Below are positions 36,665 to 44,032 of a stretch of 64,000 nt of DNA, piece after piece; position 1 is the stretch's first letter; the number at the start of each line of letters is the position of its first letter. A program made the position numbers and the translations under genes. Where the stretch lies: the NCBI RefSeq assembly GCF_035658495.1, contig NZ_CP141944.1, positions 3,188,001 to 3,252,000 of the forward strand. Reading direction: 5' to 3'. The DNA comes from Novosphingobium sp. RL4 (GTDB taxonomy: Bacteria; Pseudomonadota; Alphaproteobacteria; Sphingomonadales; Sphingomonadaceae). The notes beneath the pieces were generated by a model that saw only the letters and a list, made by a program, of their open reading frames with translations, had not been told where the DNA came from and ran no database searches.

Positions 36665-37645
36665 GGCAGGAGCCGCTTCCAGGAAAGCGATCAGCCCCCG
36701 CTCCTCACGTGCGAGCCACTGGGTGCGGCGCGGCAACCGGGCCGGAAGCTCCGGCACCGGCTCCGCATGGCGGACGAATGCGATCAGCGCCGGGTGGACA
36801 TAGGACTTTCGCGCAATCGCGGGCGTATTGCCGAGATGCTCGGCCACGTCCTCCAGCACGGCCTTCAGCGTCACGCCCGGCTCCCGCCAGATCCGCGCGA
36901 AAGCCAGAGTGCTCGCGGCGAACGTGCGGAAATCCTTGGCCGAAAAGTCCTCGCCCATGGTCTCGTGCAGGTAGTCGTTCACGTCCTGCGAGCCGACCGG
37001 GACCGAGCACCCCTCCCCGTCGAGATACTGGAACAGGTGCTGTCCCGGCAGGTCCTGCATCTTCCTGACGCAGGACACGAGCGCCCGGTCGCTGGAGGTG
37101 ACCTCGCGCAGCTTGCCGTGCTTGCCCCGGAACCGCAGCCGTAGCTTGCGCCCCTTGAGCGTGGCATGGCGCCCGCGCAGCGTGGTTGCCCCGAAACTGC
37201 GGTTCTGGGTAGCATAGCGCTCGTTACCCACGCGCATGGCCGCACTGTCCAGCAAGGCGACAACCGATGCCACCGCCCGCTCCCGGCACAAGGTGGAGAG
37301 CGCGAGGTCTGCCGCCACCCGCTGCCGCAACCCGGCGAGCGCATGTCCGAAAGCGGCGCAGCGGTCGAACTTGGAGGCATCCCGGTCCGCGCGGTATTCG
37401 GGATGATAGCGATATTGCTTGCGTCCGCGCGCATCGAACCCCGTCGCCAGCAGGTGGGCGGCGGGATCGGGCGAAAACCAGCAATCGACATAGGCGGGCG
37501 GCAGGGCGATGCGATTCAGCCGGTCGATCTCCTCGCGGTCGGTGATGCGGCCGCCATCGGGATCGTGATAGGCCCATTTGCCTGACCTGATCGGCCTGCG
37601 GGTGATGCCCGGCTCGGTTCCATCGGCAAATGTGAGACGCGCCAT
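36647..37645 (-). CDS. DNA topoisomerase IB (poxvirus-like)
   Basis: 332 aa type IB topoisomerase, relaxing DNA supercoils through a 3'-phosphotyrosine. The catalytic Tyr is in NTPAIARKSYVHPALI. Other active-site residues lie in RVGNERYATQNRSFGATTLRGRH (Arg), FRGKHGKLREV (Lys) and FRTFAASTLAFA. The N-terminal KWAYHDPDGGRI and IALPPAYVDCWFSPDPAAHL are typical of bacterial members. It lies inside the stress-response island, although no EcfG promoter was found before it. Confidence 0.92.
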   Translation of the reverse strand: MARLTFADGTEPGITRRPIRSGKWAYHDPDGGRITDREEIDRLNRIALPPAYVDCWFSPDPAAHLLATGFDARGRKQYRYHPEYRADRDASKFDRCAAFGHALAGLRQRVAADLALSTLCRERAVASVVALLDSAAMRVGNERYATQNRSFGATTLRGRHATLKGRKLRLRFRGKHGKLREVTSSDRALVSCVRKMQDLPGQHLFQYLDGEGCSVPVGSQDVNDYLHETMGEDFSAKDFRTFAASTLAFARIWREPGVTLKAVLEDVAEHLGNTPAIARKSYVHPALIAFVRHAEPVPELPARLPRRTQWLAREERGLIAFLEAAPAAASWG

Positions 37646-37730
37646 CGAAAAGGGCCCTTGGTCGGAGCGCCGCGTTATCGGGCGCCTGCCCTGTCAAAAC
37701 GCACGATACGGCGCGAAGTTGTCCCGCGGC

Positions 37731-37756
37731 GGAACCCCGCGCGCATACCGGCCGTT
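37731..37756 (+). promoter_or_regulatory. EcfG-type promoter upstream of hemerythrin gene
   Basis: GGAAC-N17-CGTT, an exact consensus match, 59 bp before the start codon. Confidence 0.8.
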
Positions 37757-37814
37757 GCTCCTGCAATACCCGGCGCCGCCCGCAGAGGGCCCCCGCACAG
37801 GAAGGAGCATGACC

Positions 37815-38297
37815 ATGGCCGATGCCCGTATCTTCGAGGATCTCAAGTCCGATCACGACCGTCACCGCAAGATGCTCGCCCAGCTTGGCGAGACTCAGGG
37901 CGACAGCCCGGAACGCCGCGAGCTATTCGAGGATCTGCGGCGCGAACTGCAGGCTCACGCCGCGGCGGAAGAAGAAGCGCTCTACGCCACCATGCTCGCC
38001 TGCCCCGACTTGCGGGACGAGGCCCGGCACTCGGTATCCGAGCACAAGGAGATCGACGACTATCTCGGCGAGCTGCTCGACATCGATATGGGTTCGGGCG
38101 CCTGGCTGATGAAGTTCAAGGACATGCGCCACCGCTATCTCCACCATATCGACGAAGAGGAGGAGGAGATGTTCCCTTCGGCGGCCAAGACCCTTTCCGG
38201 CGAAGCGGAGAAGAAGATGGCGCAAACGTTCGAGAAGCGGAAGCCGAAGGAGCTCGCCATCGCGGCCGAACAGAAGCCCGGCGACGACAAGGAGTGA
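37815..38297 (+). CDS. Hemerythrin-like HHE-domain protein
   Basis: 160 aa, four-helix non-haem di-iron protein. Candidate ligands are the His in LKSDHDRHRKML, His and Glu in LQAHAAAEEEALY, His in SVSEHKEIDDYL and His/Glu in YLHHIDEEEEEMFP. The ATG at 37815 has GGAG 7 nt upstream; the ATG at 37809 is too near. Such proteins bind oxygen or NO or scavenge oxidants. The exact EcfG promoter upstream supports a stress role. Confidence 0.87.
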   Translation: MADARIFEDLKSDHDRHRKMLAQLGETQGDSPERRELFEDLRRELQAHAAAEEEALYATMLACPDLRDEARHSVSEHKEIDDYLGELLDIDMGSGAWLMKFKDMRHRYLHHIDEEEEEMFPSAAKTLSGEAEKKMAQTFEKRKPKELAIAAEQKPGDDKE

Positions 38298-38339
38298 ATT
38301 CCTGCGGCGGGCCGGCCCACTCGGCCCGCCGCAGTTTCG

Positions 38340-38365
38340 GGAACGTCAGGCCCACAGGCGGCGTT
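38340..38365 (+). promoter_or_regulatory. EcfG-type promoter upstream of pyridoxamine-oxidase-like gene
   Basis: GGAAC-N17-CGTT, an exact consensus match, 30 bp before the start codon, which would give a short leader. Confidence 0.8.
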
Positions 38366-38394
38366 GGATTTATGCAATCAGGAGGAGACCTGCC

Positions 38395-38859
38395 ATGGAA
38401 ACCCATGTTCGCGACAAGTTCTGGAAAGCCTTCGCGGCCAGTCCGCTGATGATGATAAAGCTCGATGCGGCCCATGGCCATGCCGAGCCGATGACCGCCC
38501 TGTTGGACAGGGACGCGCATCACGCGGTGTGGTTCTTCTGCAAACGCGACAACCGCATCGGACAGGGCGGCCGTGCCATGGGGCAGGTCATCACCAAGGG
38601 ACACGACGTGTTCGCCTGTATCGCCGGCACCCTGGTGGAGGAAACCGACGCTGCCGTTCGGGACCGCCACTGGAGTAATGCGGTAGAGGCTTGGTTCCCG
38701 AACGGGAAATCCGACCCGTCGATCGTGATGCTGCGCTTCGAGATCGACGATGCCGAAGTCTGGACTTCCGATATCGGAATTACCGGCCTGTTCAAGCTCG
38801 CGACGGGCGGGACCATCGATCCCTCCAGGGCCGGCGAGCACGAAGTCGGCGCGGTCTGA
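38395..38859 (+). CDS. Pyridoxamine 5'-phosphate oxidase-fold stress protein (general stress protein 26-like)
   Basis: 154 aa split-barrel flavin-binding protein. VRDKFWKAFAASPLMMIKL, MTALLDRDAHHAVWFFCKRDNRI and HWSNAVEAWFPNGKSDPSIVMLRF match the COG3871 'general stress protein 26' subgroup. AGGAGGAG lies upstream of the ATG. It likely binds FMN or F420-like cofactors; the reaction is unknown. The EcfG promoter and island position support stress induction. Confidence 0.87.
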   Translation: METHVRDKFWKAFAASPLMMIKLDAAHGHAEPMTALLDRDAHHAVWFFCKRDNRIGQGGRAMGQVITKGHDVFACIAGTLVEETDAAVRDRHWSNAVEAWFPNGKSDPSIVMLRFEIDDAEVWTSDIGITGLFKLATGGTIDPSRAGEHEVGAV

Positions 38860-38867
38860 TCTTCAAA

Positions 38868-38915
38868 CAATAAAAAGCGCGGGAAAGGCCGAAACCTTTC
38901 CCGCGCTTTTTATTG
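38868..38915. terminator. Bidirectional terminator between stress gene and response-regulator gene
   Basis: Perfect 21-bp inverted repeat (38868-38888 and 38895-38915) with a 6-nt loop. The GC core GCGCGGGAAAGG is flanked by A5 and T5, so it can stop transcription from both sides. Confidence 0.92.
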
Positions 38916-38921
38916 TCCGGA

Positions 38922-39341
38922 TCAGGCGCGGACCAGCGGTTCCAGTTCCACAGGGCGTTCGCTGTCCGGGCTATCGGCTAGTGCGTAGGCGATCGCAGCG
39001 AGGATCGCCTGGCGCGAGAACGGCTTCTGCACCACGCCAATCGCGGTCGGAGCCGGAGAGTCGATCTGGCCGGGATTGGCGGTGACATAGATGACGCGGG
39101 CCCCGAACCGGACGGCCAGGTCCCGGGCAACCGCAGGACCGGTCAATCCGTCCCGCAAGTTGAGATCGACCAGCGCGACATCGGGCGCCTCCCCCAGCGC
39201 CGCCACGGAAGCGGCGTCGGGGAAAGTGCCGAGGACGGCATGTCCGCCATCGGAGAGGATATCTTCCAACTGCAATGCCACGAGGAATTCGTCCTCGACG
39301 ATAAGAACCTTGGAGAAACTCTTGGCAGAATTCGGGATCAT
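38922..39341 (-). CDS. Single-domain response regulator
   Basis: About 139 aa, receiver domain only. VLIVEDEFLVALQLEDIL gives the acidic pocket, VALVDLNLRDG the phospho-Asp, VIYVTANPGQ the Thr, and GVVQKPFSRQAI the Lys. It starts 23 bp after the sigma-factor stop on the same strand, so the two are co-transcribed. In sphingomonads single-domain regulators such as SdrG feed phosphate to the GSR; this one lacks the exact PFxFATGY motif, so that role is only suggested. Confidence 0.85.
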   Translation of the reverse strand: MIPNSAKSFSKVLIVEDEFLVALQLEDILSDGGHAVLGTFPDAASVAALGEAPDVALVDLNLRDGLTGPAVARDLAVRFGARVIYVTANPGQIDSPAPTAIGVVQKPFSRQAILAAIAYALADSPDSERPVELEPLVRA

Positions 39342-39364
39342 GGAGCCCAAGACGGCTTTCCTTG

Positions 39365-40045
39365 TCAGGCAGCGACCGCTTCGCGGGCTTCTGCAATCTC
39401 GTCGGCGTTGGCGATCTTGACCAGTTCGGCGAAGAACGCATCGACCGCTTCACCGGTAAGGACGAAGTTATGGCGGAAATCGGGGAGCTGGCCGGATTCG
39501 ATGACCTTCGACAGCATCGAGCGGGCACGGCAGATCCGGCTCTTCACGGTGCCAAGCGCGATGCCGCAGATGTGAGCGATCTCTTCATAGGAGAGATTGC
39601 CTGCCGCCACCAGGATCAGCGCTTCGCGGTAGCTGTCGGGAATGGCGGTCAGCGCGCGCAGGACATCCGCCAGTTCGACGGCGCTTTCCTGGCTCGCCTC
39701 GGCGCGCAGGATACGCTCCGCCGCCACTTCGTCATATTCGCCGTGGAAGCGGGCGCGGCGCGCTTCGCTGTAGAAATGATTGCGCAGGATCGTGAAGGTC
39801 CAGGCCTTGAAGTTGGTACCCGCTGCATAGCGATGACGCGCGGCCCATGCGCGGAGCATGGCTTCCTGCGCAAGATCGTCCGCCCGGTCACGGCAACCGC
39901 AAAGACCGCGCGCGAAAGCGCGAAGATGCGGGGCCACTTCGGCAAGGGCGCGCTTGAAATCGCGGTCGCTGAGGGCTGCCACTTCCACAGGCACGGTCGT
40001 CGCTGCGTTATCGGCGCCGGTTCCGGCTTCGGTTGTTGCGGACAT
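39365..40045 (-). CDS. ECF sigma factor, second EcfG-like paralogue
   Basis: 226 aa. Region 2 covers ~30-95 (APHLRAFARGLCGCRDRADDLAQEAMLRAWAAR, AWTFTILRNHFYSEARR). Region 4 covers ~125-175 (IPDSYREALILVAAGNLSYEEIAHICGIALGTVKSRICRARSML). A ~45-residue C-terminal extension follows that the nepR-linked EcfG lacks. The ATG at 40045 has GGAGGG 7 nt upstream. An exact EcfG promoter lies 50 bp upstream, suggesting a feed-forward loop. No anti-sigma gene is adjacent; NepR may serve both factors. Confidence 0.88.
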   Translation of the reverse strand: MSATTEAGTGADNAATTVPVEVAALSDRDFKRALAEVAPHLRAFARGLCGCRDRADDLAQEAMLRAWAARHRYAAGTNFKAWTFTILRNHFYSEARRARFHGEYDEVAAERILRAEASQESAVELADVLRALTAIPDSYREALILVAAGNLSYEEIAHICGIALGTVKSRICRARSMLSKVIESGQLPDFRHNFVLTGEAVDAFFAELVKIANADEIAEAREAVAA

Positions 40046-40094
40046 CGTGTTTCCCTCCATGGCTGATCACGGCTCGTGATCCGTCAGTTGGGCA

Positions 40095-40120
40095 AACGCG
40101 ACTAATGCACACAAAGTTCC
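40095..40120 (-). promoter_or_regulatory. EcfG-type promoter of the sigma-factor gene
   Basis: Minus strand GGAAC-N17-CGTT, exact consensus; the -10 is 50 bp before the ATG at 40045. Confidence 0.82.
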
Positions 40121-40282
40121 CGAAACCGCACTGAACGCCGTTCAGAAGCACCTGCCACACGATGGAACGAGGCCCCGGCGCGACCGATCGCGCAATCACG
40201 CATTCCCAGCGCACCGGAGCAGGCTGAAAATTTCCGTGGCATGCAGATTTTTTGGCGACCGCCGGGAACAACCATGCTCCGG

Positions 40283-40378
40283 AAACTTTGAGGCCTCCGT
40301 TCACTCTGCGGTGAACGGAGGCCTCCGGGATCGGGTCACCACCGGTTTGCGGGGGGTGGGGGAGCCAGTGGTGATACC
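40283..40378 (-). ncRNA. Probable GSR-controlled small RNA with C-rich loop (GsrN-like)
   Basis: Starts about 6 nt after an exact EcfG promoter (40384-40408). Stem 1 pairs TCACCACTGG with CCGGTGGTGA (one U-G; plus positions 40365-40374 and 40336-40345) and exposes the 19-nt loop CTCCCCCACCCCCCGCAAA. Stem 2 is a perfect 15-bp hairpin (40290-40304/40311-40325, loop of 6) followed by a short AAAGTTT tract, fitting a 3' terminator. The total is about 95 nt. The layout (GSR sigma promoter, C-rich loop able to pair with ribosome sites, GSR neighbours) matches what is known of Caulobacter GsrN. Homology to GsrN is inferred from architecture. Confidence 0.72.
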
Positions 40379-40381
40379 GTT

Positions 40382-40408
40382 GGAACGTGCATTGCCAGAC
40401 TTGGTTCC
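40382..40408. promoter_or_regulatory. Overlapping divergent EcfG promoters (small RNA and phyR)
   Basis: GGAAC-N17-GTTCC. Minus strand: GGAAC (40408-40404)-N16-CGTT (40387-40384), exact, pointing at the small RNA. Plus strand: GGAAC (40382-40386)-N16-GGTT (40403-40406), one mismatch, pointing at phyR ~150 bp away. Each -35 overlaps the opposite -10. Confidence 0.75.
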
Positions 40409-40556
40409 CGCGTGATGTTTGTGTGCGAGAAAAATTTTCGGGTTGCCCTGCCCCATCTGCCGCGTCAGACAAGGAACGCTGGTCGGGAGGGGGCGCGAGC
40501 CGCCGATGCGAGATGAAAACACGGGAAGATGACTTCCCACGATCCGAGGAATTTCG

Positions 40557-41351
40557 ATGTCCGTCTCTGACCAGATCGCCATCCAGCTGCCCTATCTGCG
40601 CCGCTATGCCCGCGCGCTGACAGGTTCGCAGCATTCAGGCGATGCTTATGTCCGCGCCACTCTCGAGGCCGCGCTGGCCGACAAGACGCTGCGCGACGAT
40701 ATCGCGCGCAGCCGCGCCGCACTCTACGCCGCGTTCACCCGCATCTGGTCGACCAGCCATGTCGACGATCCGGGTCTGTCCGGCGAAGGCGGCCAGCACG
40801 AGCAGGCTGCGCAGACCCGGCTTGCGATCGTTGCCCCCACGCACCGGCAGGCCCTTCTGCTGACCACGGTGGAAGAATTCTCCCGCGAGGATACCGCACG
40901 CATCCTCGACGTGACGCCCGACGGCGTGGATGCGCTGGTTGCCCAGGCCATTCTCGAGATCGAGAGCGAAAGCACCACCGAAGTTCTCATCATCGAGGAC
41001 GAGCCGCTCATTTCGATGCAGCTTGAAGGGCTCGTCACCGAACTCGGCCACCGCGTAGTCGGTACGGCCGCAACCCATGCCCAGGCGGTGGAGATCTTCG
41101 AGCGCTCGCCCGCCGGTCTCGTCCTGGCCGATATCCAGCTCGCCGATGGCAGTTCGGGCATCGAGGCAGTGGAAGACCTGCTCAAGTTCGGCGACGTGCC
41201 GGTGATCTTCATCACCGCCTATCCCGAACGCCTGCTCACCGGGGAACGTCCGGAACCGACCTATCTGGTCACCAAGCCGTTCCAGGAAGCCACCGTGCGC
41301 GCGGCGATCAGCCAGGCCCTGTTCTTCGGATCGAGCAAGCCGCTCGGCTGA
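40557..41351 (+). CDS. phyR: General stress response regulator PhyR
   Basis: 264 aa anti-anti-sigma regulator. Residues ~1-130 are a sigma-like domain (QIAIQLPYLRRYARALTGSQHSGDAYV, FSREDTARILDVTPDGVDALV). Residues ~140-260 are a receiver (VLIIEDEPLISMQLEGLV, phospho-Asp in VLADIQLADGSSG, VIFITAYPERL, TKPFQ). When phosphorylated it binds NepR and frees EcfG. GAGGAA precedes the ATG. A one-mismatch EcfG promoter lies upstream and a strong terminator follows. Confidence 0.95.
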   Translation: MSVSDQIAIQLPYLRRYARALTGSQHSGDAYVRATLEAALADKTLRDDIARSRAALYAAFTRIWSTSHVDDPGLSGEGGQHEQAAQTRLAIVAPTHRQALLLTTVEEFSREDTARILDVTPDGVDALVAQAILEIESESTTEVLIIEDEPLISMQLEGLVTELGHRVVGTAATHAQAVEIFERSPAGLVLADIQLADGSSGIEAVEDLLKFGDVPVIFITAYPERLLTGERPEPTYLVTKPFQEATVRAAISQALFFGSSKPLG

Positions 41352-41384
41352 TCGGCTCCGGCGCTACCCATTCGGTCATACCCG

Positions 41385-41413
41385 CCCCGCCGGTTCGCCC
41401 CGGCGGGGTTTTT
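41385..41413 (+). terminator. Rho-independent terminator of phyR
   Basis: Perfect 9-bp stem CCCCGCCGG/CCGGCGGGG, loop TTCGCC, followed by TTTTT. Confidence 0.92.
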
Positions 41414-41415
41414 CT

Positions 41416-41787
41416 TCAGCTATTCGCGGGGCGTTCGCCTGCATCGATAGGGGGAAGCGCGCGGCCGAACCGGTCGCGCGGGGCCTGCTCCTCGAACGTC
41501 AGCGGCGGCGGCTGGAAGCCGAGATGCAGGACCAGGGCATCATGGATAGGCGCAAGGAAACGCACCCCGGCACAGCCACCGACCTGCCAGACGACTTCCC
41601 CGGCTACGACCTGGTCCTTGCAAAGTCGAAGTTCGATCCGCTCACCCGGTTTCGCGGCAGCCTCAGGAAATTCCACCATGCAGCCGCCGGCGGACAGGTC
41701 ATAGAGAAAGACCGAATCTCTGCGGTCTTGCCCCAGGCAGTCGATCTTCTTTTCGACGATATGCCGATCCCACTCTCGCGCGTCCAT
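41416..41787 (-). CDS. PilZ-domain-like protein
   Basis: 123 aa. DRRDSVFLYDLSAGGCMVEF with EKKID ahead resembles the RxxxR...D/NxSxxG signature of c-di-GMP-binding PilZ domains; KPGERIELRL and AGEVVWQVGGCAGVRF complete the barrel. The arginine pair is atypical, so c-di-GMP binding is uncertain. The frame is open upstream, but the ATG at 41787 follows GAGGG and starts the domain properly. It lies between phyR and the sensor kinase, convergent with phyR. Confidence 0.7.
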   Translation of the reverse strand: MDAREWDRHIVEKKIDCLGQDRRDSVFLYDLSAGGCMVEFPEAAAKPGERIELRLCKDQVVAGEVVWQVGGCAGVRFLAPIHDALVLHLGFQPPPLTFEEQAPRDRFGRALPPIDAGERPANS

Positions 41788-41924
41788 TCGTCTTGCCCTC
41801 GATGGATGACGCCAGACAACTTGCACAAGTGTGCCTAATAATTCCTGAAGAACACCTCTCGTGCCGCGCCGCGCGCAACCCGTTGGCCATATGGAACTTT
41901 CCGGCTGCAGCCCGATGCCGGCGT

Positions 41925-43583
41925 TTATCGCCGGTCGTTTCGCAGCGTGAATTCGCGGCTGGCCCGTACCGGCACCTTGAGTCGGCATTCCACCCCGCTC
42001 GGCTTGAACCGCAGGTCCACGTCCGACTTGAGTTCGTGCGCCACGATCTTCTCGATCAGATCTCGCCCGAAGCCGCGCTTGGCCGGTTCCACCACCGGCG
42101 GACCGCCTTCTTCGCGCCAGTCGATCTCGGCAAGTTCCGGGCTGACCAGGATCCAGTGAACGTGGATCCGCCCGCCTGTCGTGCTCAGCGCACCGTACTT
42201 GGCCGCATTCGTGGCCAGTTCGTGGATGGCGAGCCCCAGCGACATGGCGTCGTTAGGCGCCAGCCGAACTTCCGGTCCCGACATTTCCACGTGGCTTTCG
42301 TTACCCTCCATGTAGGGCGCCAGTTCCGATCGCACGACATCGCCCAGCACGGCATGTGTCCAGTCGGACTGGGAAAGAAGGTCATGCGTGGCCGAAAGCG
42401 CGCGAATGCGGGCGGTCAGGCTTTCGGTGAAATCGTCGATATCGGTGGCGCGCCTGCGGGTGAGCGCGGCGATGGACAGGACGTTGGCCAGAGTGTTCTT
42501 CACGCGGTGGTTCAGTTCGCGTGTCAGCGAATTGCGGATCGCCGCCTGGCTCTGGAGCCACTCCAGCACCATGCGGTCTTCCGCCGAACGGCGCGTGATG
42601 AGCCGCCCGATCGCCATGACCATAAGCGAGGCCAGCGCACCGAAGAACAGGGTGATCCGCGAAGCGGTGGAAAGCACGCCGACCTTGCGATCACTGATGA
42701 CAACGACCCATGAGTGGCTGCCCACGTCGATCCGCCGCTCCATCGTCGGCCCGGCGGAACCGTCCGCCCGGCGCTCCGCCAGCAGTTTGTCGGGCGCCAC
42801 CTCGCCGTCGTAGATCGCCACGTCGATATTGTTGTTGCGATAGAGCTCGCTGGCCGATGTCAGGAAAGTCTCCGCCCGGAATGGGCTGAACACGAAACCC
42901 TTCACCTGCCGGCCCGATCGCCCTGACAGGACCGGCATGTAGATCAGGAAACCGGCAGCCTCGGCATTGCTCTCGTCTTGCACCAGATGAACCTTGCCGG
43001 ACGCCACCGGCTTGCCCAGCTTCATCGCTCGTTCCATCGCCGCGCGGCGCACTTCCTCGGAGAACATGTCGTAGCCGAGCGCCTGCCCGTTACCGTTGAT
43101 GTCCGGTTCGAGATAGACGATCGGCGCCGCCGTGGTCCGGTCGAAGGTCGGCCTGGGGTAGACAAGGAAATCGGCCCGGCCCGCCGCCTGTATGGACATC
43201 TCCATTTCCGACAGGCGATCCACCGCCACGATCGGCGCCCAGCCCATGCCGAGCGAGCCGTAAAGGTCGCCCTTGCCCTGGAGATCCTGCGCGAAGGCGC
43301 GGAACTGGTCCTCGCTCACCTCGCGCTGGGTGGCGAAGAGAGCGGCGCCCGCGCGCAGCAGCGCGATATTCTCGGTCGTGCGGCGTTGCAGCGCGGAAGC
43401 GATCTCGGTGAGATTGCGATCCAGCTCCACCTGCCGGGTCTGCCGGTCAGCCCGCTCGATCGCCATGACCGACACGGCCGTGGTGATCGAAGCGATAATG
43501 AATAGCAGGAACGGCCAGCCGCGCGGATACTTGTGGAACCAAGCCTGCTTCTGGACCCTATCGAGCAGAGCCTGATCAATCAC
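41925..43583 (-). CDS. CHASE-domain HWE sensor histidine kinase, probable GSR kinase (PhyK/Pak type)
   Basis: 552 aa. TM1 is at ~22-42 (WPFLLFIIASITTAVSVMAI), a periplasmic CHASE domain at ~75-270 (FRAFAQDLQGKGDLYGSLGMGWAP, YGDMFSEEVRRAAM-like region), and TM2 at ~305-325 (ITLFFGALASLMVMAI). The cytoplasmic HWE kinase has ELNHRVKNTLANVLSIAAL, AIHELATNAAKYGAL and the Trp in EIDWREEGGPPV. GTG start at 43583. Position between phyR and nepR-ecfG strongly suggests it controls PhyR phosphorylation; the CHASE ligand is unknown. Confidence 0.88.
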   Translation of the reverse strand: MIDQALLDRVQKQAWFHKYPRGWPFLLFIIASITTAVSVMAIERADRQTRQVELDRNLTEIASALQRRTTENIALLRAGAALFATQREVSEDQFRAFAQDLQGKGDLYGSLGMGWAPIVAVDRLSEMEMSIQAAGRADFLVYPRPTFDRTTAAPIVYLEPDINGNGQALGYDMFSEEVRRAAMERAMKLGKPVASGKVHLVQDESNAEAAGFLIYMPVLSGRSGRQVKGFVFSPFRAETFLTSASELYRNNNIDVAIYDGEVAPDKLLAERRADGSAGPTMERRIDVGSHSWVVVISDRKVGVLSTASRITLFFGALASLMVMAIGRLITRRSAEDRMVLEWLQSQAAIRNSLTRELNHRVKNTLANVLSIAALTRRRATDIDDFTESLTARIRALSATHDLLSQSDWTHAVLGDVVRSELAPYMEGNESHVEMSGPEVRLAPNDAMSLGLAIHELATNAAKYGALSTTGGRIHVHWILVSPELAEIDWREEGGPPVVEPAKRGFGRDLIEKIVAHELKSDVDLRFKPSGVECRLKVPVRASREFTLRNDRR

Positions 43584-43684
43584 CGGAAATCCCTGCCATC
43601 AAATGGGCCTGCATCATTCCTAAAGAGCATCGCCATGCTCCGGACCATTTGCGTGGCAGCCCAGGACAAGACTTCGTAACAAAG

Positions 43685-43711
43685 GGAACCAAGACCTGCC
43701 TCGATTGTTCC
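43685..43711. promoter_or_regulatory. Overlapping divergent EcfG promoters (nepR-ecfG and sensor kinase)
   Basis: GGAAC-N17-GTTCC. Plus strand: GGAAC (43685-43689)-N16-TGTT (43706-43709) toward nepR. Minus strand: GGAAC (43711-43707)-N16-GGTT (43690-43687) toward the kinase. Each differs from the consensus at one -10 base. The architecture repeats that of 40382-40408. Confidence 0.7.
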
Positions 43712-43837
43712 AGCGAAAACGACGTTCGGTTGCCTTGCCGGCAATATCACAAGCGGATCGGTCTGTCGCAGCGTGCAACGCGCTTGCAGCATGGCTCTTG
43801 ACCCGCTTGCGGCCAGCAAGCAAGTGTTCAGGTTACG

Positions 43838-44032
43838 ATGGAGTCAAAGTTGAATCAGCCCGAAGGACATGGCGAGCCGGCACAGCCCGGTCTGCCGCCT
43901 GAAGTCCGCAAGGACGGAGAACCCGGCTGGGCCGGGGGGCTGAGGAAGCTGTACAACTCCGTGGTGGACGAACCGCTTCCGGACAGCTTCAGGGATCTTC
44001 TCAAGAAGCTGGACGGGGCGGACGATGCCTGA
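43838..44032 (+). CDS. nepR: Anti-sigma factor NepR
   Basis: 64 aa. It binds EcfG in unstressed cells and is removed by phosphorylated PhyR. The conserved core GLRKLYNSVVDEPLPDSFRDLLKKL matches NepR helices 1 and 2, with a disordered Pro/Glu-rich N-terminus as usual. It overlaps the ecfG start by 8 bp. Confidence 0.93.
   Translation: MESKLNQPEGHGEPAQPGLPPEVRKDGEPGWAGGLRKLYNSVVDEPLPDSFRDLLKKLDGADDA

Larger units (their letters stand above)
40046..40556. other. Divergent intergenic region sigma factor/phyR
   Basis: About 510 bp without a protein gene. It carries three EcfG-type promoter matches (40095-40120 minus, 40384-40408 minus, 40382-40406 plus), a probable small RNA (40283-40378), and a perfect 7-bp palindrome CTGAACG-C-CGTTCAG at 40131-40145. 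The one long antisense frame here has no family resemblance and is not accepted. Confidence 0.75.

Noticed and set aside
40008..40634. 208-codon frame spanning the sigma/phyR intergenic region on the minus strand
   Set aside because: Overlaps the starts of two solid genes, has no ribosome site or domain, and runs through the promoter and hairpin structures.
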